Of a stretch of 9,835 nt of DNA, positions 1-4,441 are shown in pieces (within the stretch, counting starts at the first letter, position 1; each line of letters starts with the position of its first letter). A program made the position numbers and the translations under genes. Location of the stretch: NCBI GenBank assembly GCA_021296025.1, contig JAGWBF010000036.1, forward strand, positions 1 to 9,835, in the 5' to 3' direction. Below the pieces are notes generated by a model. It was not told the DNA's origin. It saw only the letters and a list, made by a program, of their open reading frames with translations, and did no database searches. This DNA comes from Dehalococcoidia bacterium (GTDB lineage Bacteria > Chloroflexota > Dehalococcoidia > Lucifugimonadales > JAGWBF01).

Positions 1-127
1 TCTCGCTCCTGCCCGAATACACGGTTATGGTGTCTCCACCACCTCCGCAAGCGAACGATAGCACCCCCATAGCCAATATTGTTACCGCAAGGGCCAGTAT
101 GCCTTTACGGCCCGCAAGCATGTTCAT
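1..127 (-). CDS. Iron(III)-type ABC transporter substrate-binding lipoprotein, N-terminal fragment
   Basis: Only the first 42 codons are present; the gene runs off the left edge. The visible protein has a basic start (residues 1-8, including Arg-Lys), a hydrophobic segment of about 17 residues, then Cys-Gly-Gly-Gly-Gly. That is a lipoprotein signal peptide with an atypical lipobox (Leu-Ser-Phe-Ala-Cys, with Leu at -4 rather than -3). Immediately after the lipidated cysteine comes TITVYSGRSE, which closely resembles the mature N-terminus of FbpA/FutA-like periplasmic iron(III)-binding proteins (VYSGR). The expected role is capture of ferric iron outside the membrane for an ABC importer. A ribosome site AGGGGAG lies at 132-138, 4 nt from the Met codon at 125-127 and 10 nt from a second Met at 119-121, so either could be the start. 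The gene is divergent from a DtxR-family regulator, which supports a metal-transport role. Metal specificity is inferred; too little sequence is present to see ligand residues. Confidence 0.72.
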   Translation of the reverse strand, partial: MNMLAGRKGILALAVTILAMGVLSFACGGGGDTITVYSGRSE

Positions 128-160
128 CGTTCTCCCCTTTCTCGGTCTCCTGCAGGAAGG

Positions 161-215
161 AATTAATGATTTTGGAAGCACACTCACATCCTAGTGTGAT
201 ACTGCATCATTAATT
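161..215. repeat. 10-bp inverted repeat with a nested 6-bp inverted repeat
   Basis: The arm AATTAATGAT at 161-170 is repeated exactly as its reverse complement at 206-215. Inside lies a second inverted repeat, CACACT at 179-184 and AGTGTG at 193-198. The right outer arm overlaps the start of the palindrome at 210-233. It sits between a transporter gene and its likely regulator, so it may be a secondary operator or a cruciform-prone element. No function can be assigned from sequence alone. Confidence 0.5.
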
Positions 216-233
216 TAGTATATACTAAGTTAA
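210..233. promoter_or_regulatory. Candidate DtxR/MntR-type metal repressor operator overlapping divergent promoters
   Basis: This is a 24-bp palindrome with a single mismatched pair (positions 214 and 229). Its 14-bp core TTAGTATATACTAA (215-228) is a perfect palindrome. The TTAG...CTAA half-sites resemble those of DtxR/IdeR operators (TTAGG...CCTAA), although the G/C-rich centre is replaced by TATATA. Because of the symmetry, the same -10-like hexamer TATACT occurs on both strands (221-226 plus, 222-217 minus). A repressor bound here could cover promoters in both directions. No convincing -35 hexamer was found on either side. Its location between an iron-transport gene and a DtxR-family gene makes autoregulation and transporter control the natural inference. 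Confidence 0.6.
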
Positions 234-408
234 AGACAGACTATATTCATACACATCAGCCCAGTCAATAGTCATCGGATGATAATAACTATCAATCACA
301 ATGATGTATCACCCCCAACCGTGAAAACTGAGGCCCTATGTCGTAGAATGGGGAGTACAAGAGTTGACCTTTAGATAACAGCCAAGCCCGGGAACCGAGG
401 AGGTGATC

Positions 409-1098
409 ATGGTTATGATGTTGGGTGAGCCGAAGCCGGAAGTGAGCGTGGTTGTAGAGAACTACCTTCAGGCCATCTTCAAGCTCAAGGAACAGGAAGA
501 GAGGCTGGTCCCAACCCGACTGGCCGAAGCGATGGGGGTGTCGGTAGCAACGGCAGTGGGCACCCTGAAGAGGCTGACAGCCCAGGGCATGATCGAAGAT
601 GCCACCAAGGGCAAGGAGATCAAACTGACGCCCAAAGGCAAGAATATGGCCGAATCCGTGGTGCGAAGGCACCGTTTGGCGGAACGTATGCTGGTGGAGA
701 TGTTGGGCTTGGAATGGCACAAGGCCCACAGGGAAGCCCACCGCCTGGAGCATGCCATCTCCCCGGAGGTCGAGAAACTTCTTCTGCAGGTTTTGGGATA
801 CCCCGAAACGAACCCTTTCGGGCGTCCCATCCCAGGCTACGGTCGCAGCCTCGGACCCATGAAGGCGATCACCGAGTCGAAGGAAGGGGAAGAAGTGCAG
901 CTAAAGCAGGTGCCGGAAGAAGACATGACCCTGCTTGCTTTTCTGGACTCCAACAACATCAAGCCCGGCGTCCAGGCGACCATCAAGGAGATGGCGTCCT
1001 TTAAGGGCACGGTCACCCTGTCGGTAGCTGGGGAAGATGTGGTGTTGGGCACAGAGGTGGCCCAGAAGATCATGGTCGGGCCGTGCAAGGGCGACTAG
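409..1098 (+). CDS. DtxR-family metal-dependent transcriptional repressor
   Basis: The 229-residue protein has the three-part DtxR/IdeR layout: a winged-helix DNA-binding domain (about residues 14-75, recognition region VATAVGTLKRLTAQGMI), a metal-binding and dimerisation domain (about 76-143, with RRHRLAERM and EAHRLEHAIS), and a C-terminal SH3/FeoA-like domain (about 150-226). With Fe2+ or Mn2+ bound, such proteins repress metal-uptake genes. By alignment from memory to DtxR, His88, Glu92 and His107 match ancillary-site ligands His79, Glu83 and His98, and Glu114 and His115 match primary-site Glu105 and His106. The positions of Met10 and Cys102 are Asn18 and His111, so metal preference cannot be called as Fe or Mn. 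The start is ATG 409, five bases after a full anti-Shine-Dalgarno match (AGGAGGTGATC, 398-408). A GTG at 403 is also in frame but lies inside that ribosome site. The divergent iron-type binding lipoprotein and the palindrome between them suggest control of that transporter and of itself. Confidence 0.9.
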   Translation: MVMMLGEPKPEVSVVVENYLQAIFKLKEQEERLVPTRLAEAMGVSVATAVGTLKRLTAQGMIEDATKGKEIKLTPKGKNMAESVVRRHRLAERMLVEMLGLEWHKAHREAHRLEHAISPEVEKLLLQVLGYPETNPFGRPIPGYGRSLGPMKAITESKEGEEVQLKQVPEEDMTLLAFLDSNNIKPGVQATIKEMASFKGTVTLSVAGEDVVLGTEVAQKIMVGPCKGD

Positions 1099-1121
1099 AG
1101 GGCCCGTTGGGTGAAGAGTGG

Positions 1122-1193
1122 AGCCGGCGAGGGGATTCGAACCCTTGACCTGCGGTTTACGAAACCGCTGCTCTACCGCTGAGCTACGCCGGC
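1122..1193 (-). tRNA. tRNA-Thr (anticodon CGU)
   Basis: A complete 72-nt cloverleaf can be drawn on the minus strand. The acceptor stem GCCGGCG/CGCCGGC is fully paired, the D stem is GCTC/GAGC, and the anticodon stem is GCGGT/ACCGC around the loop TTCGTAA. This places CGU at positions 34-36, which reads the threonine codon ACG. The T loop is the standard TTCGAAT. The T stem AAGGG/CCCCT has an A-C mismatch at its second pair. The discriminator base is U and no CCA is encoded. The 3' end lies 23 bp from the end of the convergent repressor gene. No strong promoter was recognised upstream (1194-1277). Confidence 0.95.
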
Positions 1194-1277
1194 CCGGGTC
1201 GTCGGGATGGCCTACACCAAGCATATCACCTTAACTAATTCGAAGCGAACAGGACCTCAGCGGTCGAATCATCAGAA

Positions 1278-1326
1278 AAGAAGAAGGACCTGGCCCCCAA
1301 TTATGAGAGGCCAGGTCCTTCTTTTT
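1278..1326. terminator. Strong hairpin, probable bidirectional intrinsic terminator
   Basis: The arms AAGAAGGACCTGGCC (1281-1295) and its exact complement (1309-1323) form a 15-bp stem around a 13-nt loop. Adding a G-T wobble and two A-T pairs extends it to 1278-1326. On the plus strand it ends in TTTTT (1322-1326). On the minus strand the stem is followed by a pyrimidine-rich CTTCTTTTC. It could stop read-through from the repressor gene on the plus strand and from the small membrane-protein gene on the minus strand, insulating the tRNA. Confidence 0.8.
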
Positions 1327-1700
1327 GTTGCCCTGGGAAAAGCGCCCGCGTTACCTGATCAAATCATAAATAGCTGTCCCAATTTCCAAGATAAGTGTGC
1401 GTCGTAAATGCGCGGCCGCCAGGTGCCACTCCAGGGCAGATCTTCGTGTTGCTGCTGGTGTCTGGTCTCTAAATCTGAACTATTCCGCTATGTCTGCAGG
1501 CAGGCCCACCCTGCAACAACCGACCCGCCCTTGGTAGGGCCCACTGGAAAGCTGGGTGCTACATGATGCTGGTCCGCCTTTTGGGCTTTCTCCAACAACA
1601 ACATCTCAGGGGACGGGCCAAAAGAGAAAGGGCCAGCAATTTCTACCAGCCCCTCACAACATCGCCCGCCTCGTTTTAATCAGTGGCTATCCCGAAATAC
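1327..1700. other. Non-coding spacer with no recognised feature
   Basis: This stretch lies between the terminator and the small membrane-protein gene. Open frames here are short and lack ribosome sites or family-like sequence. A weak hairpin (GGGC at 1630-1633, GCCC at 1649-1652), followed on the minus strand by a pyrimidine run, could be a poor terminator for the small gene. Nothing else stands out. Confidence 0.5.
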
Positions 1701-1907
1701 CTACCGCCCTTTCTGAGCGTTCATTCGTTCAGCGGTCATGAGCACCAGAATACCGATTCCAACCGGGGTAACTGCGTTACGCAGGAAAACCCAAAAACTA
1801 TTGCTTGAACCCGATGAGACGGACTCTGCTGCGACAGCTATAGCCACCGCCACCACCACCAGCCCCAAGACCCTGCCTAGATTGAGAGGGATGCTAATGT
1901 TGCCCAC
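1701..1907 (-). CDS. Small two-helix membrane protein of unknown function (68 aa)
   Basis: I do not recognise the family. The protein begins GNISIPLNLGRVLG and has two hydrophobic stretches: about residues 12-29 (VLGLVVVAVAIAVAAESV) and about 44-58 (NAVTPVGIGILVLMTAE). They are separated by a short Ser/Gly-rich linker (SSGSSNS), and the tail is basic (Lys-Gly-Arg). This suggests a hairpin-like inner-membrane miniprotein. The start is GTG at 1905-1907, supported by a strong ribosome site GAGGAG (1915-1920) seven bases upstream. The clear membrane pattern plus the well-placed ribosome site are why I treat it as real despite its length. It lies downstream of the rhodanese on the same strand, but about 320 bp and several hairpins separate them, so co-transcription is doubtful. 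A 7-bp hairpin (1928-1944) sits just upstream of the ribosome site. Confidence 0.65.
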   Translation of the reverse strand: MGNISIPLNLGRVLGLVVVAVAIAVAAESVSSGSSNSFWVFLRNAVTPVGIGILVLMTAERMNAQKGR

Positions 1908-1927
1908 GGTGATACTCCTCGCTTATT

Positions 1928-1944
1928 TCGGGCGTGTCGCCCGA
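1928..1944 (-). other. Leader hairpin just upstream of the 68-aa gene's ribosome site
   Basis: On the minus strand TCGGGCG, a 3-nt loop ACA and CGCCCGA form a perfect 7-bp stem. It ends seven bases before the GAGGAG ribosome site. No U-run follows, so it does not look like a terminator. It may protect the mRNA or affect translation of the small gene, but this is a guess. Confidence 0.4.
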
Positions 1945-1984
1945 CTTGAGATCCATGGGGGCGCGTCCAGTGGTGCACAAACCC

Positions 1985-2008
1985 CCTACCTCAGCGTGCT
2001 GAGGCAGG
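1985..2008. other. Compact hairpin with CCTCAGC/GCTGAGG arms
   Basis: CCTCAGC (1989-1995) pairs with GCTGAGG (1998-2004) across two bases. After one A-C mismatch, three more pairs (CCT/AGG) extend it. If the promoter proposed at 2015-2042 is real, this hairpin would lie at the extreme 5' end of the minus-strand transcript. No U-run follows on either strand. Confidence 0.4.
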
Positions 2009-2014
2009 TTGCAG

Positions 2015-2042
2015 GATATATATTGGCCGCTCGCCATTACAA
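2015..2042 (-). promoter_or_regulatory. Possible sigma-70-like promoter for the 68-aa membrane protein
   Basis: On the minus strand TTGTAA (2042-2037) is followed after 16 bases by TATATC (2020-2015), within an alternating TATATAT tract. Transcription would start near 2009 and leave a leader of about 100 nt. The match is moderate (four of six bases in the -35) and nothing else supports it. Confidence 0.3.
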
Positions 2043-2139
2043 GACGTTCCGGGCCGAAGTTGGAGCAGTTCTTTCTCTCTCCACCGCTTAACGGGTACCC
2101 AAGAGATGAGATGCTCAGACGAGTCCCGGCACAGCAACA

Positions 2140-2165
2140 GGCCCGGGTAGTCAGTCACCCGGGCC
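2140..2165 (-). terminator. GC-rich hairpin downstream of the rhodanese, possible terminator
   Basis: GGCCCGGGT (2140-2148) pairs perfectly with ACCCGGGCC (2157-2165) across an 8-nt loop. It lies 64 bp past the rhodanese stop codon on the minus strand and is followed there by TGTTGCTGTG. That sequence is only weakly U-rich, so this could be a poor intrinsic terminator or an mRNA 3'-end stabiliser. Confidence 0.4.
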
Positions 2166-2228
2166 CGAATCTGCGAGCGTCGATCGGACGCCGGAGCGTT
2201 CGCTGTAGAGGATCGCTACCCTGCTCTT

Positions 2229-2591
2229 CTAGTCGGTCACGTAGGGCAGCCCCTGCTCCTTCCATCCGGAAAAGCCAGGGTCCATGTAGCTAACGTTCTC
2301 GTACCCGATCTCCCTAAGTGTCTTCGCTGCCAGCGAAGCTCTTCCCGTGCCCGCTCAATGGCACACTATAGGAGTGCTCTTGTCCGGTACCAGCTCGTCT
2401 ATCCTGCCCTCCATGCGACCCCGGGAGACGTGGACCGCTCCGCCGATGTGTCCCTGGTCCCACTCCTCCTTTTCCCGGACATCGATGATGAGGAGGTTTT
2501 GCTTTTGCTCCACCGCCTGGTACACATCCTGGGCAGAGGTTTTGGGCATCATCTCCTGGGCTTGGGCGATCAGTTCTCTGCCTGTTGGCAT
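2229..2591 (-). CDS. Selenocysteine-containing rhodanese-domain protein (Sec79 encoded by UGA)
   Basis: Conventional translation stops at UGA (2355-2357) after 78 residues. The same frame continues for 41 more codons to TAG (2229-2231), giving a full 120-residue single-domain rhodanese. Before the UGA are the family landmarks: LLIIDVREKEEW (33-44), GHIGGAVHV (48-56) and strand TPIVCH (73-78). After it come AGTGRASLAAKTLREIGYE and a C-terminus with the typical DPGFSGWKEQGLP. Rhodaneses carry a Cys-X4-Arg active-site loop in which Cys holds the transferred sulfur as a persulfide. Here the UGA falls exactly at that Cys and is followed by Ala-Gly-Thr-Gly-Arg. A SECIS-like hairpin begins a few bases downstream. 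A nonsense mutation or base-call error (TGC or TGT to TGA) is the main alternative, but the intact downstream frame and the hairpin favour selenocysteine. The start is ATG 2589-2591 with a G-rich ribosome site (AAAGGGGGG, 2598-2606). Likely cytoplasmic; the substrate is unknown. No other selenium gene is in the window. Confidence 0.82.
2316..2343 (-). promoter_or_regulatory. Candidate bacterial SECIS element of the rhodanese mRNA
   Basis: On the minus strand CTTCGCT (2338-2332), loop GGC (2331-2329) and AGCGAAG (2328-2322) make a perfect 7-bp apical stem. A small internal loop and three more pairs (AAG 2343-2341, CTT 2318-2316) extend it. The loop begins 23 nt after the UGA. Known bacterial SECIS elements place a stem-loop inside the coding region with about 16-37 nt between UGA and the apical loop, and a G among the first loop bases. 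Both conditions are met. SelB would bind such a loop to deliver Sec-tRNA. Confidence 0.65.
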
Positions 2592-2901
2592 TATTTGCCC
2601 CCCTTTCCCAACTAATTCAGCCTACCAATGGCAGATTCTACCATCTTTCCCTCAACTGGGGATGGGGCATTCTCCAGCGAATCTTGCAGGCACTCAGGGA
2701 CCTCCCACTGCAGCCAGCTCCTCGAGGCATGCCGAGGACGCTCGCATTCCTTGACTCGCCTTGGGGCAGGCCGTAGAATAGCTAGACGTTTTCGCCGGAC
2801 CTTTCCCCTTTACCACCGTGTATCCGAGCACGCCCGAAGAACCTCTGAAGTAATGGAAGGGGGATGGTCCGATTCCAACATTTACGGCACGGTGAAACTC
2901 A
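2592..2901. other. Divergent intergenic region between rhodanese and Nudix genes
   Basis: It holds the ribosome site of the rhodanese at its left edge and the Nudix promoter at 2751-2779. A 77-codon minus-strand frame (2694-2927) has no recognisable family, lacks a good ribosome site and overlaps the Nudix start, so I left it out. No promoter for the rhodanese was confidently found. Confidence 0.5.
2751..2779 (+). promoter_or_regulatory. Sigma-70-like promoter of the Nudix-GNAT operon
   Basis: TTGACT (2751-2756) and TAGAAT (2774-2779) are separated by exactly 17 bases. Each hexamer matches the consensus at five of six positions. Transcription would begin near 2786, giving a leader of about 115 nt before the Nudix start codon. 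Confidence 0.6.
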
Positions 2902-3411
2902 ATGAAAGCACGCGCACCCCGGCGCAAGTCTGAGCGCCGCGTTTCAGCAGGGGGAGTGGTCTACAGGATACGGAACGGACTCATCGAGGCGGCCCTGTGC
3001 GGGCGCCTAAAGCCACTGAAGTGGAGCCTCCCCAAGGGCACGCCGAACAAAAGCGAAAGCTTGGAAGAGACCGCCCTCAGAGAGGTCCAGGAAGAAACGG
3101 GCCTGGAAGTGCAGATCGAGGCTCCCATAGGAAATATCAGCTACTGGTTTGTGGACCCCGAAAGCCGGACCAACTGCGAAAAGACAGTCCACTTCTTCCT
3201 GATGAGTCAGACCGGCGGGTCCACCGACCTCCACGATTTCGAGTTTGACAGGGTGGAGTGGTTCCCATGGGACGGCGCCCTCAGGTCCTTGACGTACCCC
3301 AGCGAGGTCGATGTACTGCAAAGGGCTTTGAAGATGATCCGGGCCAAGGAGCCTCAAGGGGCCGGCTCCCACGGCAAGGGCAAGTCCATGGAGGGAGCAG
3401 CTTGCGACTGA
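2902..3411 (+). CDS. Nudix hydrolase (possible Ap4A-type)
   Basis: The 169-residue protein contains a complete Nudix box at residues 46-68: Gly46, Glu52, Arg60-Glu61, Glu64-Glu65, Gly67-Leu68 (G-x5-E-x7-R-E-x2-E-E-x-G-hydrophobic). The glutamates bind the Mg2+ needed to cleave a nucleoside diphosphate linked to another group. The strand VSAGGVVYRI (14-23), the LPKG lead-in to the box, the later YWF (81-83) and KTVHFFLM (94-101), and the Glu-Trp-Phe element (119-121) resemble Ap4A/diadenosine-polyphosphate hydrolases. The substrate remains inferred. The C-terminus (about 148-169) is a Gly/Lys-rich tail lying where the next gene's start and ribosome site are encoded, so it may be constrained by that overlap. 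The start ATG has a modest GGTGA (2891-2895) six bases upstream. First gene of a two-gene operon. Confidence 0.9.
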   Translation: MKARAPRRKSERRVSAGGVVYRIRNGLIEAALCGRLKPLKWSLPKGTPNKSESLEETALREVQEETGLEVQIEAPIGNISYWFVDPESRTNCEKTVHFFLMSQTGGSTDLHDFEFDRVEWFPWDGALRSLTYPSEVDVLQRALKMIRAKEPQGAGSHGKGKSMEGAACD

Positions 3412-3959
3412 TCGGGGAAAGGGTCGTCCTCCGGGATAAGATGCTGGAGGATGCGCCTCTGGACTACCAGTGGCGCTCCGATGAGGAGTTGGCCCGGCTT
3501 GATGCCGCCTTCCCGCTGAGGTCCACCTACGAAGAGTTCCTTCGCCTGTTCAGAGACCAGCTTCGCTATCCGACCCCCGGCTCCGGGCGCTTCGGCATAG
3601 AGGCCGACGAGGGCCGGTACATCGGAAACTGCATGTACTACGACTCCCTGAACCAGCAGACGGAGCTGGGCATCGTCATAGGTGATAAGGAGTACTGGGG
3701 CAAAGGGTACGGGTGCGATGCTGTCATCACCCTGAGAGACCACCTGTTCACCAGCACCAAGCTGAACCTGAAGCGCATCTACCTTCACACCTTGACCTGG
3801 AACGTGCGCGCTCAGAAAGCCTTTACCAAGTGCGGGTTCGAACCGGTCAATAACGTGAGGCGCAGCGGCATGGACTTCATGCTGATGGACATCCACCGCA
3901 CCCGGTGGCTGGCCTTGAAGAGCGTCGAGGATGCCCCCGCGACACCCATCAGCGACTAG
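3402..3959 (+). CDS. GNAT-family N-acetyltransferase (RimJ/RimL-like), TTG start
   Basis: A 185-residue GCN5-related acetyltransferase. From the N-terminus: first strand RLIGERVVLRD (2-12), central strands around FGIEADEGRYIGNCMYY (64-80) and ELGIVIG (88-94), then the acetyl-CoA pyrophosphate-binding turn YWGKGYGCDAV (98-108). The NVRAQKAFTKCGF segment (134-146) is the usual Asn-x-Arg-Ala-x3-Phe/Tyr-x-Lys-x-Gly-Phe motif of RimJ/RimL-type enzymes, which acetylate protein N-termini, amino sugars or small amines; the acceptor here is unknown. I chose TTG at 3402 because the first ATG (3441) would delete the first strand. A ribosome site GGAGGGAG (3390-3397) sits just upstream, and the start overlaps the last 10 nt of the Nudix gene. 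That overlap implies translational coupling. The last 20 or so residues are an unstructured-looking tail. Confidence 0.88.
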   Translation: MRLIGERVVLRDKMLEDAPLDYQWRSDEELARLDAAFPLRSTYEEFLRLFRDQLRYPTPGSGRFGIEADEGRYIGNCMYYDSLNQQTELGIVIGDKEYWGKGYGCDAVITLRDHLFTSTKLNLKRIYLHTLTWNVRAQKAFTKCGFEPVNNVRRSGMDFMLMDIHRTRWLALKSVEDAPATPISD

Positions 3960-3979
3960 AGTCTCCACGAGGGCCTCGG

Positions 3980-4411
3980 TCAGCTCTCCCGGCTCGCCAG
4001 CTCCACCGTAGCCGATCCTAGGGTGGTCCGCTCCCCCTGGCCGTTATCCAGCCAGATTTCGCAGTCAACCAGACGCCGCCCCGACTCCTCGTACTTGCGG
4101 GTCACCTTCCCGGAGGCTGTCAGCTTATCCCCGGGCACATCCATTCCTCGGTACTGGCACGTAAGCCGGCGCAGAGTGCCGCCCTCCTGTATCCAATCGG
4201 TCACGAGCTGGCCCAGGAAGGCGCTCTTCAGCGCCCCATGGAGGATGGGTCCCGGCAGCCCGTTTCCCACCGCGTAGTCCTTATCGTAGTGTATCTCGTA
4301 GAAGTCCCCCGACGCCCCCGCGTACCTCACCAGCTGGCGGGTCGTGGGTTCCTTTGTGATTGCGGGAAGCTCCTGCTCTTCTTGAATATCTTCCCAATAC
4401 AACTTGGACAT
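3980..4411 (-). CDS. MaoC-like hotdog-fold (R)-hydratase/dehydratase, catalytic subunit
   Basis: The 143-residue single-hotdog protein carries the hydratase 2 motif at residues 33-43, ASGDFYEIHYD. Asp36 and His41 are the expected catalytic pair that adds or removes water across a 2-enoyl/3-hydroxyacyl thioester. The family usually has Asn-Pro where this protein has Tyr-Glu. GPILHGALKSAFLG (54-67) is the usual glycine-containing helix start after the catalytic segment. The start ATG has CGAGGT (4417-4422) five bases upstream and lies 30 bp after the upstream dehydratase-like gene, so the two are almost certainly co-transcribed. The arrangement resembles two-subunit dehydratases such as mycobacterial HadA/HadB, where the second protein supplies the catalytic residues. 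The gene ends 20 bp from the convergent GNAT gene. The acyl substrate (CoA or ACP) is not determined. Confidence 0.85.
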   Translation of the reverse strand: MSKLYWEDIQEEQELPAITKEPTTRQLVRYAGASGDFYEIHYDKDYAVGNGLPGPILHGALKSAFLGQLVTDWIQEGGTLRRLTCQYRGMDVPGDKLTASGKVTRKYEESGRRLVDCEIWLDNGQGERTTLGSATVELASRES

Positions 4412-4441
4412 GTCATACCTCGCTGATGAGTCGGGTACCCT

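Larger units (their letters stand above)
1908..2228. other. Hairpin-rich intergenic region between the 68-aa gene and the rhodanese
   Basis: No gene was found here. It contains three well-formed hairpins, listed separately (1928-1944, 1985-2008, 2140-2165), and a possible minus-strand promoter. A looser fourth inverted pair, GCGAGCG near 2172-2178 with CGTTCGC near 2198-2204, has one mismatch. Confidence 0.5.

Noticed and set aside
364..392. TTGACC upstream of the repressor gene as a -35 element
   Set aside because: At the proper distance the sequence is GC-rich (CCCGGG) with no -10 resemblance.
1207..1407. 66-codon plus-strand frame after the tRNA
   Set aside because: It is interrupted by the strong terminator hairpin and has no ribosome site or homology signature.
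1630..1652. Hairpin GGGC/GCCC as a terminator of the 68-aa gene
   Set aside because: Only four pairs with a 15-nt loop; too weak to call.
2347..2754. Plus-strand frames across the rhodanese and its upstream region
   Set aside because: They are antisense shadows of the rhodanese; the encoded sequences are Trp/Ser-rich and unlike any family.
2694..2927. 77-codon minus-strand frame upstream of the Nudix gene
   Set aside because: No recognisable family, no good ribosome site, and it overlaps the well-supported Nudix start and promoter.
3409..3411. Possible UGA read-through at the end of the Nudix gene
   Set aside because: The frame beyond gives no family-like sequence, and the overlapping GNAT start explains the bases.
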